A stretch of DNA of 64,000 nt from Vanrija pseudolonga (Eukaryota; Basidiomycota; Tremellomycetes; Trichosporonales; Trichosporonaceae). Below the pieces are notes generated by a model, which saw only the letters and a list, made by a program, of their open reading frames with translations, did not search any database and had not been told where the DNA came from. Location: positions 1,550,001-1,614,000 of the forward strand of contig NC_085855.1 in assembly GCF_020906515.1 (NCBI RefSeq), in the 5' to 3' direction. How positions within the stretch are numbered: position 1 is the first letter of the stretch; each line of letters starts with the position of its first letter. This document shows, piece after piece, positions 33,681 to 44,038 of this stretch. The position numbers and the translations under genes were made by a program.

Positions 33681-34088
33681 CTAGTACTCGCAGCACTCGT
33701 CGTCATATTCGTCCTCTCCGTAGTCACCGCCACCGTCGTAGTCGGGGTAGTCGTCATACTCGTCCTCGCCATAGTCGGCGGCGTGGTCGTAGTCATCGAT
33801 CTCGTACTCGTCCTCTCTATAGTCATCGAAATCGAGGCCGTCGCCCTTGCCGTCGATGTTGTCGTAGTGGAAGTCGCCATCATCATCCTGGCCATCGTCG
33901 TGGAGGGCCTCCTCCTCGGGTTCCGGCACATGATACTCGTCGTCGTGGTCGGCGTCCTCGGCATCCTCGTCGTCCCACGGGCGGTACCCGTGCGCGTTGC
34001 AGAACGCCGTCCAACCGCCATAGCTCTTGATCACGTCGCGCTCGGCATCGTTGTATGTGGGCGGCTGGAGACCGTCGCTGGCGGGCAT
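33681..34088 (-). CDS. Small very acidic protein 2
   Basis: Single exon, 135 residues, tandem paralogue of the gene at 32817. The conserved N-terminal unit reads YNDAERDVIKSYGGW, then AHGYRPWDDEDAEDAD. The tail is Asp/Glu/Tyr/Gly-rich (for example EDEYDDYPDYDGGGDYGED) and ends ECCEY. The tails of the two paralogues do not align residue by residue but keep the same composition, so charge rather than sequence seems selected. The upstream region has a short A-rich leader. Unknown function, probably cytosolic or nuclear. Confidence 0.65.
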   Translation of the reverse strand: MPASDGLQPPTYNDAERDVIKSYGGWTAFCNAHGYRPWDDEDAEDADHDDEYHVPEPEEEALHDDGQDDDGDFHYDNIDGKGDGLDFDDYREDEYEIDDYDHAADYGEDEYDDYPDYDGGGDYGEDEYDDECCEY

Positions 34089-34830
34089 AGTGTGGCCACT
34101 GTTGTAGGAGTGAGAGATGAGGTGGACAGTGTTAGAAGGGAGTGAGTGCTGTTCAAAGGAGGTTTGTCACTCGAGTGACGGCTTATAACTGCAAGTCGAG
34201 GGCGGCTCGAGCACTCACCAACACACAGGGCGCTCGAGCTGGCCATGGTGCGGACGTCGGTCGCAGCGAGAACTCGAGTTCCCATGCAAGTACAAGACAA
34301 TAGAAACCACACAGCATACAGGTACTTTACAATCAGCAGATGCAACAGACAGGTGAGGCGGGGGCGCACCTTCGATGGCATGATGCCCAGGTGTTGGCGA
34401 GTCCGAGTCGGCAACTCGCCTTTGTTATAGACACATGACCGATTGTGAGTCCCTCAGTTTGCCCTCGAGAGAACCTACGTGTGGGGTGCTGACTCTTGCT
34501 TGAGACTCGAACACATAGCAAGTTGGGACATGCACCACGCGACAAGCTCCCTCGAGTCGTGGCTCGACAATCTCGCCAGATAACGTTCCTGCGGGCAAAA
34601 CCACACCCCACAGCCGTTGCCGCAACTCGACCCTGCAACAACCGACACCCGACTCGGCACTTGACATCTGGGGTAAACTCGACCAGCTCGTCTCACTGTA
34701 CTGACAGCAACAGCATTATCCATGGGAACAGAGTCGCTCCGCGTCTGGGGGTGATAGCTGACCTCTGCGGGGTGATAACCCCCAGACAGCTGGCAGCGTC
34801 TCACCCATCGCCCACTTACTTCAACTCACA
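34089..34830. other. Divergent gap between acidic protein 2 and regulator 6
   Basis: Contains both promoters. No gene is seen. Repeated CTCGAG/ACTCGAG words (34173, 34196, 34206, 34227, 34273, 34553) stand out a little. Confidence 0.4.
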
Positions 34831-36722
34831 ATGATCGCACCCAGCACGCCGCCAACACCACCCCCGCGCCCGCGCTTCCCACTGAGCCTGGCTTCGCTCG
34901 CAGCGAGCAGCACTGAGCTGCTCGTGCCCTCCAACCCGCCGGCGAAGCGCAAACGCCTCACGCGTACCCGCACAGGGTGCCGCGAGTGCCGCCGCCTGCA
35001 CGTCAAATGTGCGGAAGGCTCGCTCCTCCCCAGCGGAGGCAAGGGCGCGTGCCGCCGCTGCTGGTCGACGGACCAGACGTGCTGGTACCCCTTCCCGGCG
35101 GGCGGGTATCCCAACTCGCGGAAGCGCCGGACCGGGGAGCGCGCGAAGCGCAACGTCGAGCTCGAGGAGCGCAGCTGGGAGCGCGCGGAGGACGTGGGGG
35201 TGTGGGTTGGGAGCAGCCCCACGTCGTGCGGCTCCGGGTCGGCGGACAGCGTTAGCCCCGACGGGGAGGGGACGGCGTCCGTCTCGCCTACGGCGTGCCC
35301 CAGCGTGGTCGAACTTGAGACGGTCGTCCGGGCCAATGTCGCCGTACCCGACGCGACCGGTGTCGTCGGTACCGCGCCCACGCCGTGGTCAATCGCAAAC
35401 TCAGTCTCGGCGATCACGCAGCACGTCTTCGACTCGGCCCCGTGGTTCAGCTCCCTCCCCACCACCACGACAGCTCCCGATCTCCCAGCAGACCTCCTCG
35501 CCCTCCTCCTCGCCCCATCGGCCCCGCTCCAAAGCTTCACCCTCGCCTCGCTCTCCACCAGCGCGGAAGACCGCGCAGCAGTGTCATACTTCGAGACGAC
35601 AGGCTGTAACGACATCACCGCCGCCCCGCGGCCGGGCGATAACTGGATCCACGCGCAGCTGTTCCCCCACCTCCTGGGACTGCTATCTGCCGACTCCCCG
35701 ATGGGAAGCTACACCCACCTGGCGCTCCTGCAGATCAGCTACACGCACCGCGGTAACATGGAGCCTGACGAGGACCGGGCAGCCGTGTTCCGCGCCAAGG
35801 CTGGCCACGCGCGGGAGAGGGGCACGTGTGCGCTGCTACGGGCCAAGGCAAGATCCAAGGAGTGGAGGACGGAGGAGTACCTGTGAGCTGTTCCGACTCT
35901 GAGACCAACACAGCTCGCTGACACCACAGTATCGGCTTCTTCATCCGGTGCATCGCCGACGTGCTCTCCTCCGGCCGGATCGACGTGCACGACGTGGCGT
36001 ACGACTTGCCAACCTCGCCGCTGTACGACTCGCTACGCGACCTGATCGCGACGTACGGTATCGTGCAATTTGCCTGCTCGCCGTTCGCCACCGCCGCCGC
36101 CGCGCCGCCGTTCGAGCTGCGCGAGGCCCCGGAGCAGGGGCACGACTGGACGGCCACAGCGTTCGGGTGCTCGCGGGGTGCGCTGCGCCTGCTGTCCCGC
36201 GTCAGCTCGATGGTAGCCCGCCGCGTGTCGATCCTGCAGGAAGGCGACGAGGCCGCCGGTGCGCTGCTCGCCGCTGAGGCGTCGGCACTGCTTGCCGAGC
36301 TCGAGATGCCCGAGTGGGACGCGAGCTCGAGCCGCGTACAGCGCGGCACCATGGTGATGCGGTACGCCCTGCGTACCCTCCTGCTGTGCGAGATCCTCGA
36401 CACGGACCTCGACGACGCGCGCATTACGGCCAACAGGGATGCGGCGCACGAGCTCGTGGCGGACTGCGACGCTGCCACCATGACGGGGTTCCAGTGGCAG
36501 CTGGCCGTGCTGGCGATATACACGCGGGACGTGGCCGCGCGCGAGCGCATGGCGAGCCTGCTCAAGCTCGCGCTCGGGATGGGCTTTGGGCCAAACTACC
36601 GCGGCACGCTCGACGTGCTCGAGGTGTGCTGGGACGTGCTGGATACGCAGGGCGGGTATGAACATGGGATCGCGCCGTGGCGCGACGCGATGCACGCGCT
36701 GGGGCGGAATCTGTGGGTCTGA
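34831..36722 (+). CDS. Zn2Cys6 transcription factor, regulator 6
   Basis: Two exons (34831-35882, 35930-36722), 614 residues. The zinc cluster is Cys50, 53, 60, 74, 77, 84 after AKRKRLTRTRTGC. Effector landmarks are SYFETTGCNDI, EEYL at the only intron, GFFIRCIADVL, RVQRGT, ELVADCDAATMTGFQWQL, FGPNYRGTLDVLEVCWDVLD and GIAPWRDAMHALGRNLWV. Like regulator 1 it lacks the two 3' introns found in regulators 2-5 while keeping the first. It lies outside the mirrored arms. It converges on the aminotransferase gene; only 38 bp separate the two stops. Confidence 0.88.
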
Positions 36723-36760
36723 CGACACGTTGTACGAGATGCATTCGACCTTGGTTGTGC

Positions 36761-38338
36761 CTACTTCGCGCCCACCTTTGCCGCCACGTCGCGCACGCAC
36801 TGCCCGAAGATGGCGAGCATCTGGTCAATCTCCTCCTCGCTCACGATCAGCGCCGGGATCATCCGCAGCGTGGAGTAGATGCTCATCGTGAGCGTGAGCA
36901 GGCCCTTGTCGAGGCATGCGTCCTGCACCATCTTGTTAAGACCGGCCGGGAACGCCTCGCTGCCGGCGTCGCGGGGGTCCTTGAACTCGATGGCCATCAT
37001 GAGCTGTGGCACGTCAGCTCATTCCACTACCCCTTGGGCCCACTCACGCCAGTCACGCGGACCTCCTCGATGATGCTGCCCCCCGGACCGTCCGCAATCG
37101 CCATCAGTCCCTTACGTGCCTGCTCGGCGCGCGCGTTGACGTTGCCAGCAATGTCGTGCGTGGCCATGTACTTTGTCGTCGCGACCCCCGCGGCGCAGGC
37201 CACCGCGTTACCCGCGTACGTGCCGCCAAGCGACATGGGGGGCATGACGTCCATGATCTCCTTGCGCGTCACGATGCCCGAGAGCGGCATGCCGTTCGCG
37301 ACGCCCTTGGCGAACACCATGATGTCGGGCCGCACGCCCGTGTGCTGGATCGCGAACGGCGTACCGGTGCGGTAGAAGCCCGCCTGCACTTCGTCCGCGA
37401 TGAGGAGGATGCCGTGCTGGTCGCAGATGCGGCGGAGCGCCTGCATGTATGCTGGCGGCGCTTGGATGTAGCCTCTGCGAGGAGGTCAGCTGGGAAGGAA
37501 GGAAGCAGCACGCACCCCTCGCCGAGCACGGGCTCGATGAAGATCGCCGCCGTGTCCTTGGGTGCCGTCTGCTGCTGGAGCAGGTTCTCGAGGTGCTTGA
37601 CCGCGTGAGAGACGAGCACGTCGCTTGGCGTGTCCTTCGGGAACCCCATCGCATGCCAGTACGGGAACGGCGTGGCGAAGACGGACGTCTGGTATCAGGT
37701 CAGCCGTGTTACCGTTTCACCTCACCAGCAACGGCCCAGTGCCCTCAAAGTAGATCGTCTTTGAGCGCGTCAAGCTCGCAGCGCCCATCGAGCGACCATG
37801 GTAGCTCCCCTGCATGACGATCAAGTTCTGCCGCTTGGAGAAGCACCGCGCGACCTTGATGGCCGCCTCGTTGGCCTCGCCGCCCGAGTTCCAGAAGAAG
37901 AACGTGTCGAGGGAGGCGTCCGGCATCATGGGCAGCAGCTGCTTGATGAGCTGTAGCTGGGGCTGCGAGTTGGCGATCGCGCACTGCACGTGCACGATCT
38001 TGGCCGCCTGCGCGGCGATAGCTGCGGTTACGTCGGGGTGCGCATGGCCGAGGGAGGTGACCCCGATGCCGGAGGAGAAGTCGAGCAGGCGGCGGCCGTC
38101 CTGCGCGCAAGCGTCAGCGAGAGCGTACAGGTGGAGACCTGGAGCCACTCACACTCGTCCACACGTTGATGCCCTTGCCCTCGACGAAGACGTGCTCCCT
38201 CAGCCGGCCGGTCCCCTTGGTCAGGTGGCCGGCCGCGATGGCCTGCAAGTCCTTCGTCTCGGTCGTCTGCGCGGCCGCGGCGGCCTTGAGGGGCTTGATG
38301 TGGGCGAGGTAGTCGGTGGTCACTGGCGCGGGGGACAT
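36761..38338 (-). CDS. Class-III aminotransferase, GABA-transaminase-like
   Basis: PLP enzyme moving an amino group from an omega-amino acid such as 4-aminobutyrate to a keto acid. Five exons (38338-38153, 38100-37726, 37688-37516, 37474-37048, 37003-36761) give 467 residues, typical for the family. Visible motifs are DFSSGIGVTSLGHAHP, FFWNSGGEANEAAIK, GSYHGRS, IFIEPVLGEGG, Asp272 in LLIADEVQAGF and the PLP lysine Lys301 in VFAKGVANGMPL. No clear mitochondrial presequence. In Aspergillus, the GABA transaminase gatA and the acetamidase amdS are both controlled by the Zn2Cys6 protein AmdR; here such genes lie within one locus. A GGTTAACGGG site, one base from the amidase motif, lies about 370 bp upstream. 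Ornithine or beta-alanine aminotransferase are alternatives. Confidence 0.85.
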
Positions 38339-38533
38339 GTTGTTTGTGTTGGCTGGTAGTGAGGCCTAGCCGACCGTTTATGTACCCCCACTCGGTGAGG
38401 TCAGTTGATCACTTGACCTCGTGAGCCGCCGTAGGCAGCTACACGACAAGCGCCGGACCGTGTCGTATCGCGGACCGTGTCATCGCCCACGACCAGCACG
38501 AGCAGGCGCTATCACCCCCGCCGGATGGAATGA

Positions 38534-38598
38534 TTGGGAAACACGAGGCGATTGGGAAACATGGGCGCGGCGTTGGGAAACATGGTCGTTGGGAAACA
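38534..38598 (+). repeat. Four spaced copies of TTGGGAAACA
   Basis: Copies begin at 38534, 38552, 38573 and 38589, with 6-11 bp between them. They lie about 200-260 bp upstream of the aminotransferase start. A decayed minisatellite or a cluster of binding sites. Confidence 0.6.
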
Positions 38599-38709
38599 TT
38601 AATGTGATCTCGTGGATATCATCTCGCAGCCCGTCGTCATCACTTCGGTGGATGTCTCCACCCCGAAGTGAGCGCGCCGGAGTGAGCCGCCTCAGCGGGT
38701 CAATAGCCG

Positions 38710-38719
38710 CCCGTTAACC
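38710..38719 (-). promoter_or_regulatory. GGTTAACGGG motif upstream of the aminotransferase
   Basis: Minus-strand site about 370 bp upstream of the aminotransferase start, one base different from the GGCTAACGGG found upstream of amidases 1 and 3 and regulator 4. Confidence 0.3.
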
Positions 38720-39224
38720 GCCCGGGATGCTATTGCTGGCCTTACTGCTGCGGGGTTGATTTGGAAACGTTGAGAGAGATGTGATTAGAGTAGAATGCAG
38801 TTGAGGGTGGGTGGCTCGTTACGTAGCCGACGGGTAACGACACCGAGATAACACGAGTCGGCCTCATCCGACACACTTGTCAACTCACAACTGGCGCCTC
38901 CGTTGATCTACGCCCTGGCTCAAGGTCGGCATGCCGGCTCAGGTGAAGCTCGGCAGATGTGCCAGGCCACTGGATACATGTGGCGAGGCCTCATCTTGAC
39001 GTGTGCTCGTTCGACGATTGTTGACTGGCAGCCGTGGTGACGTCACGAGCGTGCAGCAGTCGGGTTGTGGATCGACGCGCCGATCTTCTGCCTCTTGTCC
39101 ATTGTTGCTACCATCGTCGACGGTGACCGTTTCGAAAGCGTTTGGGATGAGTTTCACTCAGTTTGTCTCCTCATCTTCCTGTTCGGAACGTCTTATTGTG
39201 CTCCGAGTGATGTTACCTGCGTGA

Positions 39225-40139
39225 ATGGATACTAAAGACGTGGAGAATGGCGCTCGTCTCAATCCCCATCAGCACGCACTTCAATCATCCCGCAGAATGA
39301 CGACCCCAACCCACCCAACGCCCCAGTCACCTGGCTCTCCGAACCAATACGACGACGTCCACATGGCGGAGGCCGAGTCCGATTCCGAGTCCTCGACCGA
39401 AAACTTGCTCGTCGTCAACGATCGCGACTCGAGCGGCTCGACCGATGCCTCCATGGAGACAGCCACCAGTGGCAAGACGGACGCTTCGATGGGGACAGCC
39501 ACCAGCGGCGGAACAGTTGCTTCGTCGGTGACAGTAACTAGCGGCAGCTCGACAGACGCTTCCTTCGTGACAGCCAACAGCGGCTCATTGGTCACCGACC
39601 CGGCCACGACAGTCGTGGCGGCGGACGCTACTGTGACGAAGCTACCCCAGCCCGCCACACAGGCGCCGCGAGCACCACGGACGCGCACCATGATTGAGCT
39701 CGGGGACTCGTCGCAGCCCGATAAGCCATGGTACCTCGTCGACTTGGACCCCAACCGCCAAGTCACCTTCGGCAACCGGCAGCCTCTCACGGCGACTCTC
39801 GTCCCACCCCATGCCGCAGCCCTCCTCGAGCGCATCACCGTCCTCCGCCCTTCCGTCCTCGATCAGGTTGGCGCACTGCAGCAGATGAACGGCGGTCAGG
39901 CGAGCCCCATCAAACTGCCGCCGTATCTTTACTGCGCGCGGCAGGCATGTGTTTGCTGCAACGACGCCGGACGCGAGTGTATCCTCCAGAACGTTGTTGT
40001 TCTCGACACCAAGCAGCTCGCCCACCACGACATGAAATGCGTGGGCTGCCAGCTAACTTGCCAGCCCGTGTGCAAGTGGGAGGAGAATGCTCGCTTCCCC
40101 GGCCGTTTGATGGTGTTTGAGTTCCCTGGTGGTCAGTAG
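39225..40139 (+). CDS. Cysteine-module protein B (C-module only)
   Basis: Single exon, 304 residues, member of the unrecognised cysteine-module family. The N-terminal half is disordered and carries four degenerate 12-13-residue Ser/Thr repeats (DASMETATSGKT, DASMGTATSGGT and two looser ones). Then come the family blocks PWYLVDLDPN, LVPPHAAALLERITVL and the signature LPPYLYCARQAC leading into the C-module (C-x2-C-x6-C-x19-C-x2-C-x7-C-KW), with an additional Cys inside the last loop. There is no N-module. No signal peptide or membrane segment. Probably a zinc-binding intracellular protein; the role is unknown. An ATG at 39297 is an alternative start. Confidence 0.7.
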   Translation: MDTKDVENGARLNPHQHALQSSRRMTTPTHPTPQSPGSPNQYDDVHMAEAESDSESSTENLLVVNDRDSSGSTDASMETATSGKTDASMGTATSGGTVASSVTVTSGSSTDASFVTANSGSLVTDPATTVVAADATVTKLPQPATQAPRAPRTRTMIELGDSSQPDKPWYLVDLDPNRQVTFGNRQPLTATLVPPHAAALLERITVLRPSVLDQVGALQQMNGGQASPIKLPPYLYCARQACVCCNDAGRECILQNVVVLDTKQLAHHDMKCVGCQLTCQPVCKWEENARFPGRLMVFEFPGGQ

Positions 40140-40297
40140 TCTGAGAACGGTGAAGCCGCCGCGTGATGCGAACCTTCAATACATTGTCCATAGATTTCAA
40201 CATGCAGGGCATGTCAGTTTTTTTTCTGTTTAACCGTGTCAACGCAAAAATCGTCCTGGAGAAACGGATCTCCTTCAAGAAGGGTAGGCCGCTGAAC

Positions 40298-41980
40298 TTA
40301 TGCCACGACAACAGTCGCTACCGTGGCCAGAAGGGTGAGGGCAACCGACACGCGATTGGCCGCGGCACCACTGCTCTTGGGCACGGGGGTCGGCTTGGCA
40401 GAGGAGGAGGCAGCAGACGCGCCCGAACCCGAGGCGCCGGCGGCTCCAGAAGCGCCAGGGGCGACAGGAGCACCGGCTTCGGTCTTGAGGTGGCCGAAGC
40501 CGACGGCGTTGGGTGAGAACTGGAAGGCAGTGTAGACGTTGCGGAGGAAGCTGTTGCCGAGGGAGATGCCGGGCGGGGCGCCGGGGACCCAGGCGTTCGG
40601 GTCCACCTCCTGGATCGAGCCGATGACCCACGCGGCAGCCGCGGCGGCCTGCGACGCGCTCGCGCCATAGTTCTTGGTCAGGACGTCCGCAGTGACGACC
40701 TCGATGGCAAGGTCGGCGTCGGCGACGGCGTACGACACGCCGCCGATGGTGAACTGGAGGCCGAGGTTCGCGGTCGACTGGGTCCCCTTCGCGTCGGCGG
40801 CGATGGTGTCCGCGCCGGCGGGGAACACCCACGTGGTCTGGACACCGCCGTTCTTGATCGGGATGGCTCCCTTCACGTGAGAGTAGAACTCCGCGACGAC
40901 ATCATGAGGAGCATAGAGTCCCTCGTGGGAAAAGTCGGGGAAGGCGATGAGGGGGGTGGCCTGCGCGGCTGCGACCTTGGAACCGCCGATGTTGATGCCG
41001 TCGAGGGGCACAGCCCAGATGCCAACAATGCCGGAGAGGTTGAGGGCGGGGGTGTAGTTGATGCTGGCTGTGATCACGGACGCGTCGACACCGCTGAACA
41101 GAGGAGAGAGATGTCAGCGTGCGGCAGTTCCTTCGGGAGGTTCATCAAGCAAGTAAGCGCCCGACTTACCCGAGAGTGAGCGAGCCACCGCCCACGTGCT
41201 GGCTGGAAAACACCGTGTCGTTGACGGTAGCACGAGTACGCTGGAGCTGGATGCCATACACCTTGTTGGTCCACTTCTGGGCCAGGTCGTAAAGTAGCGG
41301 GGTCGGGAACTTGGGGTCGTTGGGCGGGGGGCTGAGGCCGAGGACACCGGACACGGAGACGCCAGGAGGGATCGGGAAGCCGGTATTGAGGGTGTTGATC
41401 AGGCCTGTGCGGGTGCGAGTGCAAGGACAAGGACAAGCGTGAGCGTCTGTGCACTATGCGTGACGTGCGGGCGAGCGGCCTGCTTGAACCACGCACACAA
41501 CGCGCAACTCACCAATTCCAAACTTGGTGCTCTGGTTTACGAGCGCAACCACGTCAGTACCAAGGTCCCCGAACCCAGAGAGAGAGTTGTTGGGGGCCGC
41601 GGTCCAGCTGGTGCTCTTCTTGGAGTCGAACAGGGGGTTTCCGGGTGGGCAGGTGGCGCACGGGGCCTCGAGGAGTCCGATTATGTTGTTGGTCGAGTCA
41701 AGGATGAAGTCAAAGGACTGGGGAGGGGTGCTGTCATCGTCAGTGGGTGAAGTCCCATACCTTACTCACCCGACATCCAGCTTGACGGTGTAGACAACAT
41801 CACCGCCCCAGGCAGTAACCCTATTGTCAGCAGTGCAAGAGACACAACTCACGGGGCAGCAGCAGTACCGTCACGCTTAGCGAGGTGCTGTTGTCCGACT
41901 GCGCGCTGGATCGGGAGCGTGATCGGGTCGGCGGCGACAATGCCAGCCAGCACGGCGAGGACAGCGACAAAGCCCTTCAT
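40298..41980 (-). CDS. Pepsin-like (A1) protein, probably GPI-anchored, degenerate active site
   Basis: Five exons (41980-41853, 41820-41770, 41730-41513, 41404-41170, 41093-40298), 475 residues. Signal peptide MKGFVAVLAVLAGIVAAD; a pro-region ends near LAKRDGT, a likely Kex2-type site. The pepsin fold is recognisable from YTVKLDVGTPPQSFDFILD, the C-x2-C pair CATC, GVLGLSPP and the C-terminal LGNSFLRNVYTAFQF plus NAVGFGHLK. The first catalytic motif is DSTNN instead of DTGSS, and the region of the second (GVQTTWVFP) has no Asp in the DTG position. So it is probably not an active protease. A Ser/Ala-rich stalk and a hydrophobic tail at the end suggest a GPI anchor, placing it at the cell surface. 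Confidence 0.8.
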
Positions 41981-42737
41981 TGTGCGCGCGGCGCTAGACA
42001 AAGTGAAAGAGACAAAAGTGGGAATGTGAGCGCTGCGTGCACTGTGTTAAACGAGAACGGACGAGCTCGCGTCGGCGTGGGTGCGAGCGCTCGAGGCGAC
42101 ACCCGACAGCTTGGCGCACGCCGAGGATGTCAGCCAAGGCGTGTGGCTCGAGCGCGTGACGCGAATCGATCTGCCGTGGGTTTGTGCGCGATCCGCAGGA
42201 ATGCATCATAGCGCGTGCGCCGCGCGCCACCGCCGCGGAGGGCGGCGGCGTCTGTCGCATCCGGCCGAGGTGGCGTCCGTCGTCCGGTTCGGGGGCAAAG
42301 CTTGCAAGTCGGTCATAGCTTGCGGGTCCTTTGATGCACGACACAAGACTAGACAAAGACATGTATCGGACAAGGGCTGCTGCGTATGATGGCTCCCAGT
42401 GATGGAGTGCACGGTGCGAGTCTTCCAGAGGTTGTAGGCGATCAAGCCCTCTTTCTTCTTGGCCTGATCGACTTTTGGGGGTGGTTTGTGCGCGGCAACG
42501 CCACACGCCGCCGCCACACGCCTCGGTGGCCACAATGACGCGCGAACACAAGCGAGTCGCGTGATTGCAACAAGTGTGGCATTGTGGCAGATACCATCAG
42601 TGTTGGCATTGCCATCACTCGACTTGTCCCAGTGAGATTGGCCAAGAGGTTACAGCTGCATATGAGAAGCGGTGAAACAGAGAGAGAGGACTTCTACTAG
42701 ATCAACTCTTACTGTACCACCGAATCCCCGCCTCAAA
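41981..42737. other. Divergent gap between the A1-like gene and Cys-module gene C
   Basis: Two promoters back to back; no gene, repeat or RNA recognised. Confidence 0.45.
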
Positions 42738-43618
42738 ATGCCACTCAAGAAAAGGTCGCCACCCGCCCCAACCACTCCCAAGACGATGTCAACCGACAGC
42801 AACTCTCTCACCGGTCCTTCCTCGGATAAAGAAGAATCATTGGAAACCTCTCCGGCAGACACGTCTCCGGAGGGAGGTCTAGCAAATGCCACAGCACCCA
42901 AAGCCTTCAAGCGTCCACGCGGATCAGGTATGAGCATGTTTGTCGCCTGGGACACACTGTCTCTCGAGCAGCGCGACTACGTAAAGAAATTCAAGATAGA
43001 ATACCAGCCACGCATCAGCCGTGTGGTAAGTCCCAGAGCTACAAGAGGCTCCCCTAACCGCAGGTGCTTGGCCTCGCCAGCGACAGTACTCTAGTCGTGC
43101 GCACAGATGACCGCTGCAAGGAGTGCAGCGTCAGTACGACCGACGTACCGTGTCTGGTGCGTACGTCGCCAGTCGAGGGCGGCCAATTGTTCAAGTGCGT
43201 TGGGTGCACAAATGACGAGGACAACATTAAGTGCACCTTCATGGAGTTTGAACAGCACGAGTGGGAGTACTTTATCGAGGACTTGCAGGACATGTCCCAG
43301 GCAGAAAAGGATAGGAGCCGTGCCACTGCCCAGCAAATGCTTGAGGACTCTCGGCGTTGGCTGGAAAAGGGGAACAGGCCCCGGTGCAAAGCGAGGAACA
43401 ACAAAAAGAAAGCCAAAACGAAGGGGACCAGCGCACCGCCGACCCAACCACCTCCTGGACTGATTGAACGCGAAATTACACATGACTCCAGTTACCAGGT
43501 CAACCCATCCCTCACTCCCACGACGGTCAAGTACTGGGTTGCAAGGGCTGATCCTGCGAGCTCATTGGGTAAGGGAGGGGGCTCAGGTCATGATCACCCG
43601 TCAGGCAGCGGTACTTGA
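42738..43618 (+). CDS. Cysteine-module protein C (N-module only)
   Basis: Two exons (42738-43025, 43064-43618), 280 residues. A Lys/Pro/Ser/Thr-rich disordered start is followed by a helix (LSLEQRDYVKKFKIEYQPRISRV) at whose end a phase-0 intron falls, exactly as in proteins A, D and F. The N-module follows: VRTDDRCKEC, VPCLV, CVGC (C-x2-C-x8-C-x14-C-x2-C-x8-C). Then come a charged helix and a basic stretch near residues 198-215 (KARNNKKKAKTKG), possibly a nuclear localisation signal. The C-module is missing. The remainder is disordered. Unrecognised function; first gene of a same-strand run with D and E. Confidence 0.65.
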
Positions 43619-44038
43619 AGAGTGGAGAAGAACCTGAAGATGCAATGCAAATATTTCGCCACACTTGGGGAGGGTGGGCAACGTGAGCTGGGATATGTAC
43701 TCGAGTGGATGCAGCTGGCGGGACTAGAGCCGCCCCTGGCACCTTCATTGTTAGGCGAACACCACCGCACGGCGTTGGGGAAGGTCCACTCAGAATTCTG
43801 CCTTAGATAGGGGCAGAAGTTTGTTGTTCTCGAGAAGAGGTGGCTTTTGTGCCTGTGCAGGTCGGCACACTTCGCTCATGATACTGCCTCTTTCCCTTGC
43901 CAGTGAGCCATCTACATTCCTCTCATCCAGTCAACAAGTCGATGCTGCGTCGATGCCCGATTGACCACGTTTTAAAAGGCAAGCGACAATATCCCCAACA
44001 CTCATTCTTTCCTCCTCATAACCAGTCTGACCTACTAG
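43619..44038. other. Gap between Cys-module genes C and D
   Basis: 3' flank of C and promoter of D. No coding trace of a C-module was noticed here, so C does not look like a simple truncation by a recent stop. Confidence 0.4.

Larger units (their letters stand above)
38339..39224. promoter_or_regulatory. Divergent gap between the aminotransferase and Cys-module gene B
   Basis: No gene. Holds four TTGGGAAACA repeats (38534-38598) and the GGTTAACGGG motif (38710-38719). Confidence 0.5.

Noticed and set aside
33783-34145. Hydrophobic plus-strand frame opposite acidic protein 2
   Set aside because: Same GAC/GTC complement artefact as over acidic protein 1.
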